From contig JAWKIQ010000003.1 of NCBI GenBank assembly GCA_041394185.1, positions 682,001 through 746,000 on the forward strand: a stretch of DNA of 64,000 nt, in the 5' to 3' direction. Positions 20,162-29,507 of the stretch are shown piece by piece. Position numbers and translations under genes: made by a program. Origin of the DNA: Acidimicrobiales bacterium (GTDB lineage Bacteria > Actinomycetota > Acidimicrobiia > Acidimicrobiales > Poriferisodalaceae). The notes below the pieces were generated by a model. It saw only the letters and a program-made list of their open reading frames with translations. It was not told the origin of the DNA and did not search any database. The stretch's first letter is position 1. Each line of letters begins with the position of its first letter.

Positions 20162-20480
20162 TCACCACCCGATGGGCAGAGGGTCGGGGCCTTGGCCCCT
20201 GATGTCGTGGAGTGAGTGCATCACCCCCAGCTCCCGGTCGGCCAGTCGCTGCAGCAACGACACGTCAAGGTGAAATCGAAGGCACGGCGATCAGCGCTCA
20301 CGACCGTGCGTCCTGAGGCGGCGGCGATGGCGGCGATGATCAGGTCGTGGGCACCACGAGGCCGACCTTCCCGTCGCACGGCGACCAGCAGGCTCGCGTG
20401 TCGCAGGGCGACGCCCTGGAGGGATCGGCGTTCCGTCGTCGCGCACCGACCGCTCCGAGGCGGCCGATGAACCGCAAGCA
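20162..20480 (-). pseudogene. PIN-domain (VapC-like) toxin remnant
   Basis: On the minus strand, VAVRREGRPRGAHDL followed by IIAAIAAASGRTVVSADRRAFD (about 20275-20390) is the C-terminal half of a VapC-type PIN ribonuclease, with the G-x-x-x-x-x-H-D-L-I-I-A-A motif. The frame then shifts by one base at about 20270, with LDVSLLQRLADRELGVMH continuing in another frame to a stop at 20162. No N-terminal half with the first catalytic Asp is present, and no antitoxin gene is adjacent. Confidence 0.6.
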
Positions 20481-20504
20481 GCGTGCTTCTGGAATCATCG
20501 CGCT

Positions 20505-21125
20505 GTGAACCCGTCGAGCGAGCCAACCACCAACCTCGTTTTCCTCCCGGGCAGTTCAGGCCACGGATCATTCTGGGACCCGATCCGCGAGCAGCTCGAC
20601 GACTACCCCTCCGAGGCCCTCGACTGGCCTGGACTCGGCGGTCACCCACCCTCGCCCGCGGTGCGCAGCTTCGACGATCTCGTCGACTGGACCATCGAGC
20701 AGATCACGACACCGTCGGCACTCATCGGCCAGTCGATGGGCGGTTTCGTTGCCATGCGGGTTGCGATCGCACGTCCCGACCTCGTAACGCATCTCGTCCT
20801 CGCCGTCACCTCCGCAGGCATCGATCGGCAACGCCTCGGGCTCGACGAATGGCACCTCCGGGCCCAACCAGGGGATGCGCAGTGGGTTGCAGACCCGCAG
20901 CCAGCACTCGACGAGTACATCGCGGGAGTACGCGTTCCGTGCCTGCTCCTTTGGGCCGACGAAGACCCCATCAGCCCGCTACCGCTCGGTCGCCGACTCC
21001 AAGAACTCATTCCCGGAGCGATTCTCACCATCTATTCGTCCGACGACCACTGGGTGGTTCTCGAGCACGCCGCCGACGTCGCCCGCCAGATCCGAGAGCT
21101 CACGACGCCGGACCGCTTGAGCTGA
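20505..21125 (+). CDS. Alpha/beta hydrolase
   Basis: 206 residues from GTG 20505. LVFLPGSSGHGSFWDP is the oxyanion-loop strand, GQSMGG holds the nucleophile Ser77, WADED (about residue 150) the acid and DDHWVVLEH the catalytic His. The lid domain is very short. The substrate is unknown. It may be the last gene of the island or the first core gene; there is no direct repeat to place the boundary. It is convergent with the Rieske gene, 47 bases apart. Confidence 0.82.
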   Translation: MNPSSEPTTNLVFLPGSSGHGSFWDPIREQLDDYPSEALDWPGLGGHPPSPAVRSFDDLVDWTIEQITTPSALIGQSMGGFVAMRVAIARPDLVTHLVLAVTSAGIDRQRLGLDEWHLRAQPGDAQWVADPQPALDEYIAGVRVPCLLLWADEDPISPLPLGRRLQELIPGAILTIYSSDDHWVVLEHAADVARQIRELTTPDRLS

Positions 21126-21172
21126 CCAGTCGTTGCGCCGACCCCGCCCGCCGCCAGGTGCCTCGACGACAT

Positions 21173-22870
21173 TCAGCGCTGAGGCGGCTGGCCGGTCTTG
21201 ATGAAAGCGATGGCCTCGGCGGCGCTGCGGGCGACGAAACGTTCGGCACGAGGCGCTGCCGCAAGCCGCGCGACGGCCGCCAAGGGCAGGTTCGAGCCGA
21301 TGGTGGCCGCCTCCTCCCACGCCGCCACGGTCCCTTTCACCAGATGCGCTGCGACGATGAAGGACCCGGCCGCGTCGCTGAGAGCAACCTGCCCGAGCGC
21401 ATCACGTGCTTCGTCGACAGTCAGGTCGAGCGCGGCGCCCACGGCCGCGGCCTCGTCACCGGCCAGGATCGCGGACACGAGATCCGATCCTGCCTTCGCA
21501 GCGACGGACTCGGACACACCCACACGCCGCTCGAGGCGCCCCGTGTCGAACGCGAGAAACACGGTGAACAGGACCAGCCGGGCCGCGTCGACTCCGGGAT
21601 TTGCCCTCCAAGCCCAACGCGCCGCCCTGGCGTAGGTCATGCCATGCGAGATATCGAGCCAGCCGAAGGTTCCCTCAGGGTCCGACTCGCACGAGGTGTC
21701 GTAGCGAAGCAGACGCTTACTGACTGCCAACACGACTGCGTCGAGCAGGCCCTCGACGCCCAGCTCGGTCACGGCTGCGTCGACGGCTTCTGCGATTGGT
21801 GCTTCTGACGCATCGAGCAGCACCTGAGAGAACCTCTCGGCAGCATCGGCGCGATCGGCGAAGACCGGCGCGTTGGCCAGAGCGCCGAGGTCGACTTCGC
21901 GGATGGACCGTATCGCCTTGGCCATGTAAGGAAGGGTGTCCTCGCGCGTCATGTAGACGATCGTGGAGGCCAACTCGGAGAGAAGTTCGTCGGCGTGGGC
22001 CCACCCGGTCCTGTCGAGGAGCTCGAACGACTTCTGGACGTAGATGGCACCGTGCCCGTAACTCAGGTGATGGCGACCGACCGACTCGACGAAGAGCGTG
22101 CGAAGTTGATCTCGATCGCCGGCCTGCACCAAGGATCGCACCGCAGCCACAGCGCCGAGCGCGTCTTCACTCTCGACCGCCTGGTGGAAATCGATCGAAC
22201 CGTCGGCCGGCGGAGCCTCGTTGCGCGGCCTGTCGCGGGTCTGCTCCGCCAAACCGGCAAGTGCCTGGGCAACAGGAATGGTCTTGTCGAGCCCTTCGTA
22301 GGAATCGGACAGCACCAGGCAGTCGGCGGCATTGGCCATCTCGTGACCCATGCCCCATTCGTTGTGGGCTATACGCCAGGCGACGCCTGCCGAGATCAAC
22401 TCGTCGGCGCTGACTCCGGTGTCGAGCAAGCGGGCCGCATCTCTGGCGATCTGACCTCTGTAGTCGTTGGCGATCGCCTTCTGGAGGCTGGGCCACAGAC
22501 GCTCGCGCTTCTCGGCAACCGTGGGTTCGGTCACGGTGACCCACACCTCGTTGTCGCGAATGCTGACCGCATGCGACTCGACGTCTTCCTCGCCCACCAC
22601 ACATCGGCCGTCTGACACTCGGAACTTCCAGTTGTGCCACTGGCACGTCACCAGATCCGCGTCGAGTGCACCGGTCACCAGCCCGTACCCCTGATGCGGG
22701 CAGGCGTTGTCGATCGCCGAGATTCCAGAAGCGGTGCAGGCAACGAGCACCCGGCGGTCTCCGACCTTGGCCATCTTCATCTGGCCGACGGACAGCTCGT
22801 CGACCCTCGCCACAGCGGCCTCGGTGACTCGAGCGCCCTCTGCATGATCCACTGGATTTAACGAAGTCAT
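21173..22870 (-). CDS. Rieske [2Fe-2S] protein with large helical C-terminal domain
   Basis: 565 residues from ATG 22870. The N-terminal ~110 residues are a Rieske ferredoxin-like domain with ligands Cys57, His59 (CPHQG), Cys76 and His79 (CQWH). The remaining ~430 residues are nearly all helical and contain histidine pairs (HNEWGMGHEMANAAD, HHLSYGHGAIYV) that could bind a cofactor; part resembles questin-oxidase-like proteins, but I cannot name the family with certainty. It is probably an oxidoreductase or electron-transfer protein. It is divergent from a SufR-like Fe-S regulator, and a very good promoter places the transcription start at the ATG, so the mRNA is leaderless. Confidence 0.78.
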   Translation of the reverse strand: MTSLNPVDHAEGARVTEAAVARVDELSVGQMKMAKVGDRRVLVACTASGISAIDNACPHQGYGLVTGALDADLVTCQWHNWKFRVSDGRCVVGEEDVESHAVSIRDNEVWVTVTEPTVAEKRERLWPSLQKAIANDYRGQIARDAARLLDTGVSADELISAGVAWRIAHNEWGMGHEMANAADCLVLSDSYEGLDKTIPVAQALAGLAEQTRDRPRNEAPPADGSIDFHQAVESEDALGAVAAVRSLVQAGDRDQLRTLFVESVGRHHLSYGHGAIYVQKSFELLDRTGWAHADELLSELASTIVYMTREDTLPYMAKAIRSIREVDLGALANAPVFADRADAAERFSQVLLDASEAPIAEAVDAAVTELGVEGLLDAVVLAVSKRLLRYDTSCESDPEGTFGWLDISHGMTYARAARWAWRANPGVDAARLVLFTVFLAFDTGRLERRVGVSESVAAKAGSDLVSAILAGDEAAAVGAALDLTVDEARDALGQVALSDAAGSFIVAAHLVKGTVAAWEEAATIGSNLPLAAVARLAAAPRAERFVARSAAEAIAFIKTGQPPQR

Positions 22871-22876
22871 GGCTTG

Positions 22877-22915
22877 AGTATTTGCGCCCGCAGCAAATAA
22901 GTCAAGTGATGACTT
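22877..22915 (-). promoter_or_regulatory. Leaderless promoter of the Rieske gene with overlapping palindrome
   Basis: On the minus strand TTGACT (plus coordinates 22900-22905), 17 bases, AATACT (22877-22882), then six bases to ATG 22870. The inverted repeat AAGTCA-AGTGA-TGACTT (22899-22915) overlaps the -35. It lies between the divergent Rieske and SufR-like genes and is the obvious operator for that regulator. Confidence 0.75.
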
Positions 22916-22950
22916 GTCTAAACTTCTGGGTCGACCTGTACGGTGTTTCC

Positions 22951-23637
22951 ATGGCCGAGTCACCCACCCCCAGCCGCTCCGCCATCACCGATGCCAAACG
23001 CATGCTCCTCGAGGTGCTCAAACGATCTGGCGGCTCGAAGGTCACAGACCTCGCCGACCACCTCGGCATCACCCCGAACGCCGTTCGCCAACACCTCGAA
23101 GACCTCGAATCGAACGGCCTGGTGGAGCGATCCGAACCCACGAGCCAGGGCGGCCGAGGTCGACCATCGGCCACGTGGTCGATGACCGAGCTGGCGCTTG
23201 AGTTGTTCCCCGACCGCCACCGCGACCTGACGATCGAATTGATTGCGTCGATCCGCAGGACCGTGGGCGAAGAGGGCCTGCGCAAGGTCGTCCACGACCG
23301 AAGCGAACGTCAGTTGGCGCACTATCGCGAGTCGATACCTCAGGGCGCCGCCCATTCACTCATCAAGCGGGCATCTGCTCTCGCCAGGGTCCGCTCGGCA
23401 GAGGGCTACATGGCCGAGGCGATCGCCGGTCCAGAAGGTTCGGTGACTCTCGTCGAGCACCACTGCCCCATCAGCGACGCCGCCGAGGCGTGCACCGGGT
23501 TGTGTTCGGAAGAGCTCGAGGTGTTCAGGGCCGCGCTCGGACCAGACGTGACCGTCGAGAGAACCTCACATCTGCTGGCCGGCGACCGGCGCTGCGCCTA
23601 TCGGCTGACGCCGTCGAACCCTGCCACCGAAGGCTGA
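22951..23637 (+). CDS. SufR-like winged-helix regulator with four-cysteine Fe-S motif
   Basis: 228 residues from ATG 22951. An ArsR/MarR-type winged helix occupies residues 10-75 (VTDLADHLGITPNAVRQHLEDL as the HTH). The C-terminal part holds Cys172, Cys181, Cys185 and Cys215, in the area where SufR-type repressors bind a [4Fe-4S] cluster. Such proteins sense iron-sulfur status and in mycobacteria and cyanobacteria repress suf operons. No suf gene is in the window; the likely target here is the divergent Rieske gene, through the palindrome at 22899-22915. Confidence 0.82.
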   Translation: MAESPTPSRSAITDAKRMLLEVLKRSGGSKVTDLADHLGITPNAVRQHLEDLESNGLVERSEPTSQGGRGRPSATWSMTELALELFPDRHRDLTIELIASIRRTVGEEGLRKVVHDRSERQLAHYRESIPQGAAHSLIKRASALARVRSAEGYMAEAIAGPEGSVTLVEHHCPISDAAEACTGLCSEELEVFRAALGPDVTVERTSHLLAGDRRCAYRLTPSNPATEG

Positions 23638-23724
23638 CAACCCCGAGAGATCTCGGCGCGCCTAGGGGTACGCCAGGGGTTCTTCCCCGATGTGACGAGA
23701 CTTGGGCTGACTCAAGCTGTAGTC

Positions 23725-24456
23725 ATGACCCTCACCGATTCCTCTCCAGCTAGGCATGCGATGTCGATGCAGACCCCGATCCTCGAAGCCGCGGCCGTAA
23801 CCAAGACGTACCGGTCCGGCAGCGTCGCCGTCGAAGCACTGCGCGGCATAGACCTCACCGTCGCCAGAGGCGAGATGTTGACGGTGATGGGACCGTCTGG
23901 CCATGGCAAGACAACCCTTCTGAATTGCCTCTCGGGCTTGGATGCGATCGACTCCGGGTCGGTGGTCGTCGCCGGTGCGAATATCCACACCATGTCCGAT
24001 CGAGCCCGAACCGAACATCGGGCCACGACCATGGGGTTCATCTTCCAGAGCTTCAACCTGATCCCGGTGCTGTCGGCGGCCGAGAACGTCGAACTGCCTC
24101 TGCTGGCCACCGGCACCAGGTCTTCTGAGGCGCGCGGCCTCGCCAACGCGATGCTCGAGAAGGTCGGGCTGGCCGACCGCCTCGGCCACAGGCCAAACGA
24201 GATGTCGGGTGGCGAACAGCAACGCGTTGCCATCGCCAGAGCCCTCGTCACCGATCCCGACATCATCTGGGCCGACGAGCCGACTGGCAACCTCGACAGC
24301 GCCACAGCCGAGGTGATCCTCGAGCTGTTGTTCGAGGTGAACGCAGCAGGCCAAACCCTTGTCGTCGTGACCCACGACGAGGCGATCGGGCGAAGCGGTC
24401 ACCGCCTGGTTCGCATCGTCGATGGTCGCATCGCCGACCAGGAGACGACCCGATGA
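23725..24456 (+). CDS. ABC transporter ATP-binding protein (MacB/LolD type)
   Basis: 243 residues from ATG 23725; ATG 23761 gives a more usual N-terminus and is a good alternative, as neither has a strong ribosome site. Walker A GPSGHGKTT, signature MSGGEQQR, Walker B IIWADEP and switch His (VTHD) are complete. The Q-loop FIFQSFNLIPVLSAAENVELPL is typical of the MacB/LolD family. It overlaps the permease gene by ATGA, so they form a two-gene transporter. Confidence 0.9.
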   Translation: MTLTDSSPARHAMSMQTPILEAAAVTKTYRSGSVAVEALRGIDLTVARGEMLTVMGPSGHGKTTLLNCLSGLDAIDSGSVVVAGANIHTMSDRARTEHRATTMGFIFQSFNLIPVLSAAENVELPLLATGTRSSEARGLANAMLEKVGLADRLGHRPNEMSGGEQQRVAIARALVTDPDIIWADEPTGNLDSATAEVILELLFEVNAAGQTLVVVTHDEAIGRSGHRLVRIVDGRIADQETTR

Positions 24457-27302
24457 CCGCCGTCGTCATGCTCGTCATCGCCGGGGCGCTGGTTGCCGTG
24501 TGCGTTCACGACCTGATCAGACGACCGGTCCTGCGCCGTCAAGCGATGCGCAACCTCGTAAGGCGTCCCGCCGAGACGTCGTTGATGGTTGCCGGCGCGC
24601 TTCTGGGCACGGCGATCATCACTGCGAGCTTCGTGGTGGGAGACACGGTTGCCAGCACGATCCGAGACGTGGCCAGAACGAACCTCGGACCCATCGACGA
24701 AGTCCTCACCACCGAAGATCCCGTCGTGGCAGATCAGGCGTGGGCCGCCCTCAGCGAACAACTCCCCGGCGAAGTCGACGGTGTCGTGCGCGCCACCGGG
24801 TTGAGGATCGCCACCTCGCACGGACAACAGACGCAACGCCTGGCCGATCCGTCGGTTTGGGCGTTCGAGATCGACTTCGACTCAGCGAGACAGTTCGCCG
24901 GAAGTGACGATTCTGGGCTGGCCGAAGCCGGCGCTACCCCCGGCGCCGGCCAGGTGACCATCTCCGAGCCGCTCGCCCGAACTCTCGACGCCCACGAGGG
25001 CGACCGGATCGACATCTACGCGTATGGCGAGAAGCTCGAGATGGAGGTATCTGCGGTGACGCCGCGGGTCGGCCTGGGCGGTCGAGGAACCGACAACGTG
25101 CACCTCCCGCCGGGAACACTCGACGACCTCTACCAACGCGCCGTCGCGACCAACGAGGGCGCCACAGCGCCAACCCGTTACATCTACATCTCCAACACCG
25201 GTGGCGTGATAGACGGCGCAGACCTGACACAACCCGTCATCGAATGGGCTCAGGGTCGCCTGGACGAGGCCGGAATCTCCGCCTCCGACTACGAACTCGG
25301 CGACTGGAAGGCAGAGCTGTTGGCCGAGGCCGACGCCGAAGGAGCCGACTTCACCACCATCTTCTCGAGCATCGGAGCGTTCGCGGTCATCTCGGGAATC
25401 CTCCTGGTGATCAACATCGTCACGATGCTGACCGACGAGCGCCGCTCCCAGCTCGGAATCTTGCGGGCTCTTGGTTTGCGCCGCGGCCAGGTCGTGAGGC
25501 TCATGGCCCTCGAAGGCACAGCCCACGCCATCGCGTCGACTTTGTTGGGCCTGATCGCAGGTGTTGGTGTCGGCTGGGTCGTCGCCGGCCTCACCGGCCG
25601 CGTGTTCGAGCAGGACCGTCTGAACCTCGCATTCACCGTCAACGGATCGAGCCTGCTCCTGGCAGGTGCCATCGGACTGGTTCTGACACTTTCGGCGGTG
25701 TGGATCGCCAGCATCAGGCTGGCGAGAATGAACGTCATCGCTGCCATCCGCGACCTCCCGGCCCCGCCCTCGGCCCGGCGAAGGACGTTGACCATGGCCG
25801 GCGGCCTGGGCCTGGCGCTGCTGGGCGGCGCCTTGTTGTTCGTAGCGACGAGCGCCGACAACCCGATTGCGGCGCTCGTGTCGGTCCCGATGGCGGTCGC
25901 CGGTGTCGGCATCGTGTCCGCGGGCCTGATCCGACCCCGCGTCGCCGCCTCGGCCGCGGGCGCGGCGTCGATCGCGTGGGGAATAGCGGTGTTCTCGGTG
26001 CTTCCTCGCGCCATGGACAACCCCGAGATCTCGGTGTTCGTGTTCCAGGGAGTGGTTCTCGTATCGGGTGCTGTCGCCCTGTCGATTGCGAACCAGGCGC
26101 TGTGGGAACGTTTGTTGGGTCGATTCGGCACTGGTCGCCGCGGTGTCGCTTTGCGGCTCGGTCTCGCGTATCCGCTGGCGCGCCCGGCCAGAAACGCCCT
26201 CCTGTTGGCCATGTTCTCCCTCGTGATCTTCACGATCACATTCATGGCCGTGCTGGTCGCGGTGTTCGACAGCGAAGGTGACTCGATCGCCGATCAGACC
26301 GCGGCGGGCTTCGACATCGTGATCGAGGCAAACCCGAACAGCCCTACTTCCGCGGCCGACCTGCTCGGCATCGCCGATGTCGAGGTCGTCGCTCCTCTGG
26401 ACCGCAGACGCTTCGACGTCGAGGGGCCCTTCGGCGAGACCAGCCGCCCGGTGACGGCGGTCGACGAGCGATACGTGAGCTTCGGCGGAGCGGACATGTC
26501 GGGATTCGCCGACGCATACGACGACCCGGCGCAGGTTTGGCAAGACGTGCTCTCGCAACCCGGTCTGGTCGTCGTCGACGAGTACCTGTTCGGCGACACG
26601 GCTGTGCGCCCCGGCACCACGATCACGGTCATCGACGTCGACGGAGCCCCACTGGAACTCGAAGTCGCCGGGGTGCTCAGAGCCGACTGGCTGTGGAACG
26701 CGATCTACACCTCGGGCGACACGATGGCGCTGCTCGATTCGACGGCGAGCGCACCGAGCCGCTATTTCGTCTCGGCAGCTGCGGGAGCCGACGCAGACGA
26801 ACTCGCCGCCCGGATAAGCGGCGCGCTCCTGGTCGACGGAGCCGAAGCCCGATCGGTGCAGTCGATCATCGAGGAAGAACTGAGCCAGCAGAACAGCTTC
26901 ATCCGAATCCTGCAGGGCTACCTGGGCCTCGGCCTACTGATCGGTGTCGCCGGCCTGGGAATCGTGCTGGTCAGAGCGGTCCGCGAACGCCGACGCGAGA
27001 TCGGCACACTCCGGGCGATCGGCTATCCGGCCCAGACCGTCAGATCGGCCTTCCTGGTAGAGGCCACGTTCGTGTCGCTTCAGGGAGCGGTGATGGGAGT
27101 GCTTCTCGGCATCCTGACGGCCTGGCAGGTCGTCTCCAACGTCGATGCGTTCGCTGCCGGTTCGATGGACTTCGTCGTGCCCGTCGCGCTGGTCATGCTC
27201 ATAGCGATAGGCCCTGTGGTTGCATCACTGGCCGCAGCCGCGTTCCCGGCGAGGCGGGCTGCGAGTATCGCGCCCGCCGTGGCGCTGAGAATCACCGGAT
27301 GA
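24453..27302 (+). CDS. FtsX/MacB-type ABC permease with two FtsX domains
   Basis: 949 residues from ATG 24453. An N-terminal membrane segment and a further segment (about residue 45-65) precede a periplasmic-type domain. The first FtsX unit lies at about residues 300-430 (FAVISGILLVINIVTMLTDERRSQLGILRALGLRRGQ) and the second near 820-949 (GLLIGVAGLGIVLVRAVRERRREIGTLRAIG). Several extra helices lie between them. The paired coupling motifs E-I/L-G-x-L-R-A-I/L-G are diagnostic. Such actinobacterial ABC pairs export lipids, peptides or cell-wall components; the substrate is not evident. Confidence 0.9.
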   Translation: MTAVVMLVIAGALVAVCVHDLIRRPVLRRQAMRNLVRRPAETSLMVAGALLGTAIITASFVVGDTVASTIRDVARTNLGPIDEVLTTEDPVVADQAWAALSEQLPGEVDGVVRATGLRIATSHGQQTQRLADPSVWAFEIDFDSARQFAGSDDSGLAEAGATPGAGQVTISEPLARTLDAHEGDRIDIYAYGEKLEMEVSAVTPRVGLGGRGTDNVHLPPGTLDDLYQRAVATNEGATAPTRYIYISNTGGVIDGADLTQPVIEWAQGRLDEAGISASDYELGDWKAELLAEADAEGADFTTIFSSIGAFAVISGILLVINIVTMLTDERRSQLGILRALGLRRGQVVRLMALEGTAHAIASTLLGLIAGVGVGWVVAGLTGRVFEQDRLNLAFTVNGSSLLLAGAIGLVLTLSAVWIASIRLARMNVIAAIRDLPAPPSARRRTLTMAGGLGLALLGGALLFVATSADNPIAALVSVPMAVAGVGIVSAGLIRPRVAASAAGAASIAWGIAVFSVLPRAMDNPEISVFVFQGVVLVSGAVALSIANQALWERLLGRFGTGRRGVALRLGLAYPLARPARNALLLAMFSLVIFTITFMAVLVAVFDSEGDSIADQTAAGFDIVIEANPNSPTSAADLLGIADVEVVAPLDRRRFDVEGPFGETSRPVTAVDERYVSFGGADMSGFADAYDDPAQVWQDVLSQPGLVVVDEYLFGDTAVRPGTTITVIDVDGAPLELEVAGVLRADWLWNAIYTSGDTMALLDSTASAPSRYFVSAAAGADADELAARISGALLVDGAEARSVQSIIEEELSQQNSFIRILQGYLGLGLLIGVAGLGIVLVRAVRERRREIGTLRAIGYPAQTVRSAFLVEATFVSLQGAVMGVLLGILTAWQVVSNVDAFAAGSMDFVVPVALVMLIAIGPVVASLAAAAFPARRAASIAPAVALRITG

Positions 27303-27305
27303 CGC

Positions 27306-29414
27306 CTACAGGGGGGTGACCACGACGTCGCCGAAGGTGGCGTCGACCTCGTGGGCGATCAGGGCCAAAGAGCCGCCCGACGGGGCGTCGGAATCACCGC
27401 TGATCGTGTATTCAAGATTCCAGCTGCTGGGCTCGGCCTGACCCTGGGGCCATGCTTTCAACCTGTATGTGACGTTTCCCGAACCGAAGACCTGGGCCTT
27501 GAACACCCAGGTCTCGCCCGGCGCCATCGTCGCGGAGGTGTCGCGGTCTCGAACGACATTGTCATGGTCGTACAGCTCGATCGCCGCGGCGGCATCGGTG
27601 CGATCGCGCCAGAAGAAGATGCCACCGAACGGTGTCGGGTTGATTCCGTCGGGTCGGAACCCCAGCAAGGGTTGTGAGCCGGGCATCACGGTGTCGTTGT
27701 GCCCGTTCCAGCGAAGGGCGAAGCCGACGCCAGGACCATTGGATGGCCACGAATACGCGTCGGGGTGAATCGAGTTGTACCGGACCGTCACCTGAACCTG
27801 GTAGTCGGTCCAGTCGGTGTCGCCGATGGCGATGATGCGGTCGTAGCCGTCGTCGACGTTGTTGAGTTTGCCGCCAACCACTCGCCACTTGCCATCGATG
27901 GGCTGGGCAAGGTTGGTGATGTTGCCCGAAGACGACCAGTCGACCGTCACGGGAAGCGGCCAGTTTGGCCCCGAACCCTTGCGAACGGTGACGTTCTTGG
28001 TGGTGACTCCTCCATCGGCGTCGGTGACCTTGATCACCACTGTGTTCGACCCCGAGTTCATGTCGTCCAGCAGCAGGTCGATGTTGAAATGTCCCTGCCC
28101 AGCCAAACGCCTCACGTCCGGACCGATCTGCATCTCGGTCCAGGGCCCCGAGTTGAGCCGGTACTGAACCAGTGCAATGCCATCGGGATCCGAGACCTCG
28201 CCCATCACGTTGGCCCAGCGCTGGGGCACGCCCACAAAGGCGAAGTCTGGCGTCGTGTCGTGCCAGATCGTGATGGTCGCGTCGCTGCCGGCCGCGACGG
28301 TGGTCGTGGTGGTCGTCGGAGCCGTCGTGGTCGTGGTGGTAGTCGCCGGAACCGTCGTGGTCGTGGTGGTAGTCGCCGGAACCGTCGTAGTCGTGACCGA
28401 GGTCGTCGTGGTCGTCGCCGGAACCGTCGTAGTCGTGGTGGTGGTCGAGGTGGACGACGACGTGGAGGTTGTCGTGGTCGAACTGGCGGTGGTAGTCGTC
28501 GTGGTGGCTGCAGTTGTCGACGAGGTCGACGTCGTGCCCGACTTGACGACCGGCACCACAGCGACAACGGGGTCGGCGGGTGGGTCGCCTCCGAGACTGC
28601 CGAGAAACTCGAGTTCGCTGAAGTTGAATATGCCGCCGTCGGAGGCGACCATCAGATAGCCACTCCCATAGCCGACGGCACCAACGACGGGCTTGTTGAG
28701 CGTCACGCCGGGCAGGATCTGTGGAATCGACCCGCGGAAGGCTGCGTCACCGAACGAGAACAATCCGCCGTCGGATGCAACGAGCCAATAGCCACGACCG
28801 CTCGGTGTGGGAGCCAGACCGACGATCGGCGCGTCGAGCCTCACGCCGGGAAGAACCTCGGGCACCGAACCCAAGAACCTGGCAGTACCCAGCGCGAAGA
28901 TGCCACCGTCGGCGCCAATCAGATACAGACCCCTACCGTCGGGGGTCGCAGACCCGGCGACCACGGGGCTGGCCAGATCGAGTGACGAGACATCGGCGAT
29001 GGCCGGCGCGTCGCCCACCACCTGCACCCGACCCGCGCTGGTGATAGCCCAAAATCCTTCACGCCCGGGCACGGCGACGATTCCCACCGCCCACTCGTCG
29101 ATTGCCCAAGCCGAATTGTCGACCCCAGCGGGCACCGAAACCGCTCCGGCCGAGATCAGGTGGCCCGAAGCGTCGATAGCCACCACGCCGGACCCGTCAG
29201 AAAGCGAAGTGAAGTCGACAATCGGCTCTGCGCTGACCAGCTGACGCGGCTCGAAATCACCGAAAGCGAAGATTCGGCCGGCATCGGTGCCGAGCAGATA
29301 CCCAGATTGGGCGTCTGCGCTTCGGGCGGGCGCGTCAAAAGCGACCACGCCCATGAATACGGTGAGGGCCGCGAAGAGACATACCACCCGAAGGGAGTGC
29401 ACTGATTTGGTCAC
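27306..29414 (-). CDS. Secreted multidomain protein: propeller-like repeats, Thr-rich linker, LamG-like domain
   Basis: 702 residues from GTG 29414. A Sec signal peptide occupies residues 1-36 (core LRVVCLFAALTVFMGVVAF, cleavage near ADA/QSG). Residues 38-275 hold at least five repeats of the type DGRGxYLxxADGGIFxFGxAxFxGS, seen in exported actinobacterial proteins and propeller-like. Residues 292-372 are almost only Thr with Ser and Val-Pro-Ala, a wall-spanning or glycosylated linker. Residues about 375-480 form an Ig/cadherin-like domain. The last ~200 residues resemble LamG/DUF1080 carbohydrate-binding sandwiches (DWTDYQVQVTVRYN, GGSLALIAHEVDATF). Adhesion or polysaccharide binding is likely; no catalytic residues are identified. 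Confidence 0.8.
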   Translation of the reverse strand: MTKSVHSLRVVCLFAALTVFMGVVAFDAPARSADAQSGYLLGTDAGRIFAFGDFEPRQLVSAEPIVDFTSLSDGSGVVAIDASGHLISAGAVSVPAGVDNSAWAIDEWAVGIVAVPGREGFWAITSAGRVQVVGDAPAIADVSSLDLASPVVAGSATPDGRGLYLIGADGGIFALGTARFLGSVPEVLPGVRLDAPIVGLAPTPSGRGYWLVASDGGLFSFGDAAFRGSIPQILPGVTLNKPVVGAVGYGSGYLMVASDGGIFNFSELEFLGSLGGDPPADPVVAVVPVVKSGTTSTSSTTAATTTTTTASSTTTTSTSSSTSTTTTTTTVPATTTTTSVTTTTVPATTTTTTTVPATTTTTTTAPTTTTTTVAAGSDATITIWHDTTPDFAFVGVPQRWANVMGEVSDPDGIALVQYRLNSGPWTEMQIGPDVRRLAGQGHFNIDLLLDDMNSGSNTVVIKVTDADGGVTTKNVTVRKGSGPNWPLPVTVDWSSSGNITNLAQPIDGKWRVVGGKLNNVDDGYDRIIAIGDTDWTDYQVQVTVRYNSIHPDAYSWPSNGPGVGFALRWNGHNDTVMPGSQPLLGFRPDGINPTPFGGIFFWRDRTDAAAAIELYDHDNVVRDRDTSATMAPGETWVFKAQVFGSGNVTYRLKAWPQGQAEPSSWNLEYTISGDSDAPSGGSLALIAHEVDATFGDVVVTPL
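28299..28541 (-). repeat. Tandem ACN-triplet repeat coding for the Thr linker
   Basis: About 240 bp of degenerate Thr codons with longer units of about 30 bp (T7-V-P-A) repeated side by side near 28323-28390. Such tracts change length by slippage, so linker length may vary between strains. Confidence 0.7.
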
Positions 29415-29507
29415 AGACTGCCTACTTTAGTTGCGCCCACAGCGTTGGGCCAGCCACTCTTTGTAGTTCTTGAGTGCCGGGAGTCGGCGAAGCGCCAGAC
29501 CCGGGAT

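Noticed and set aside
28299..28541. CRISPR-like or tandem-repeat array
   Set aside because: The repeats are in-frame Thr codons of a secreted protein, without unique spacers.
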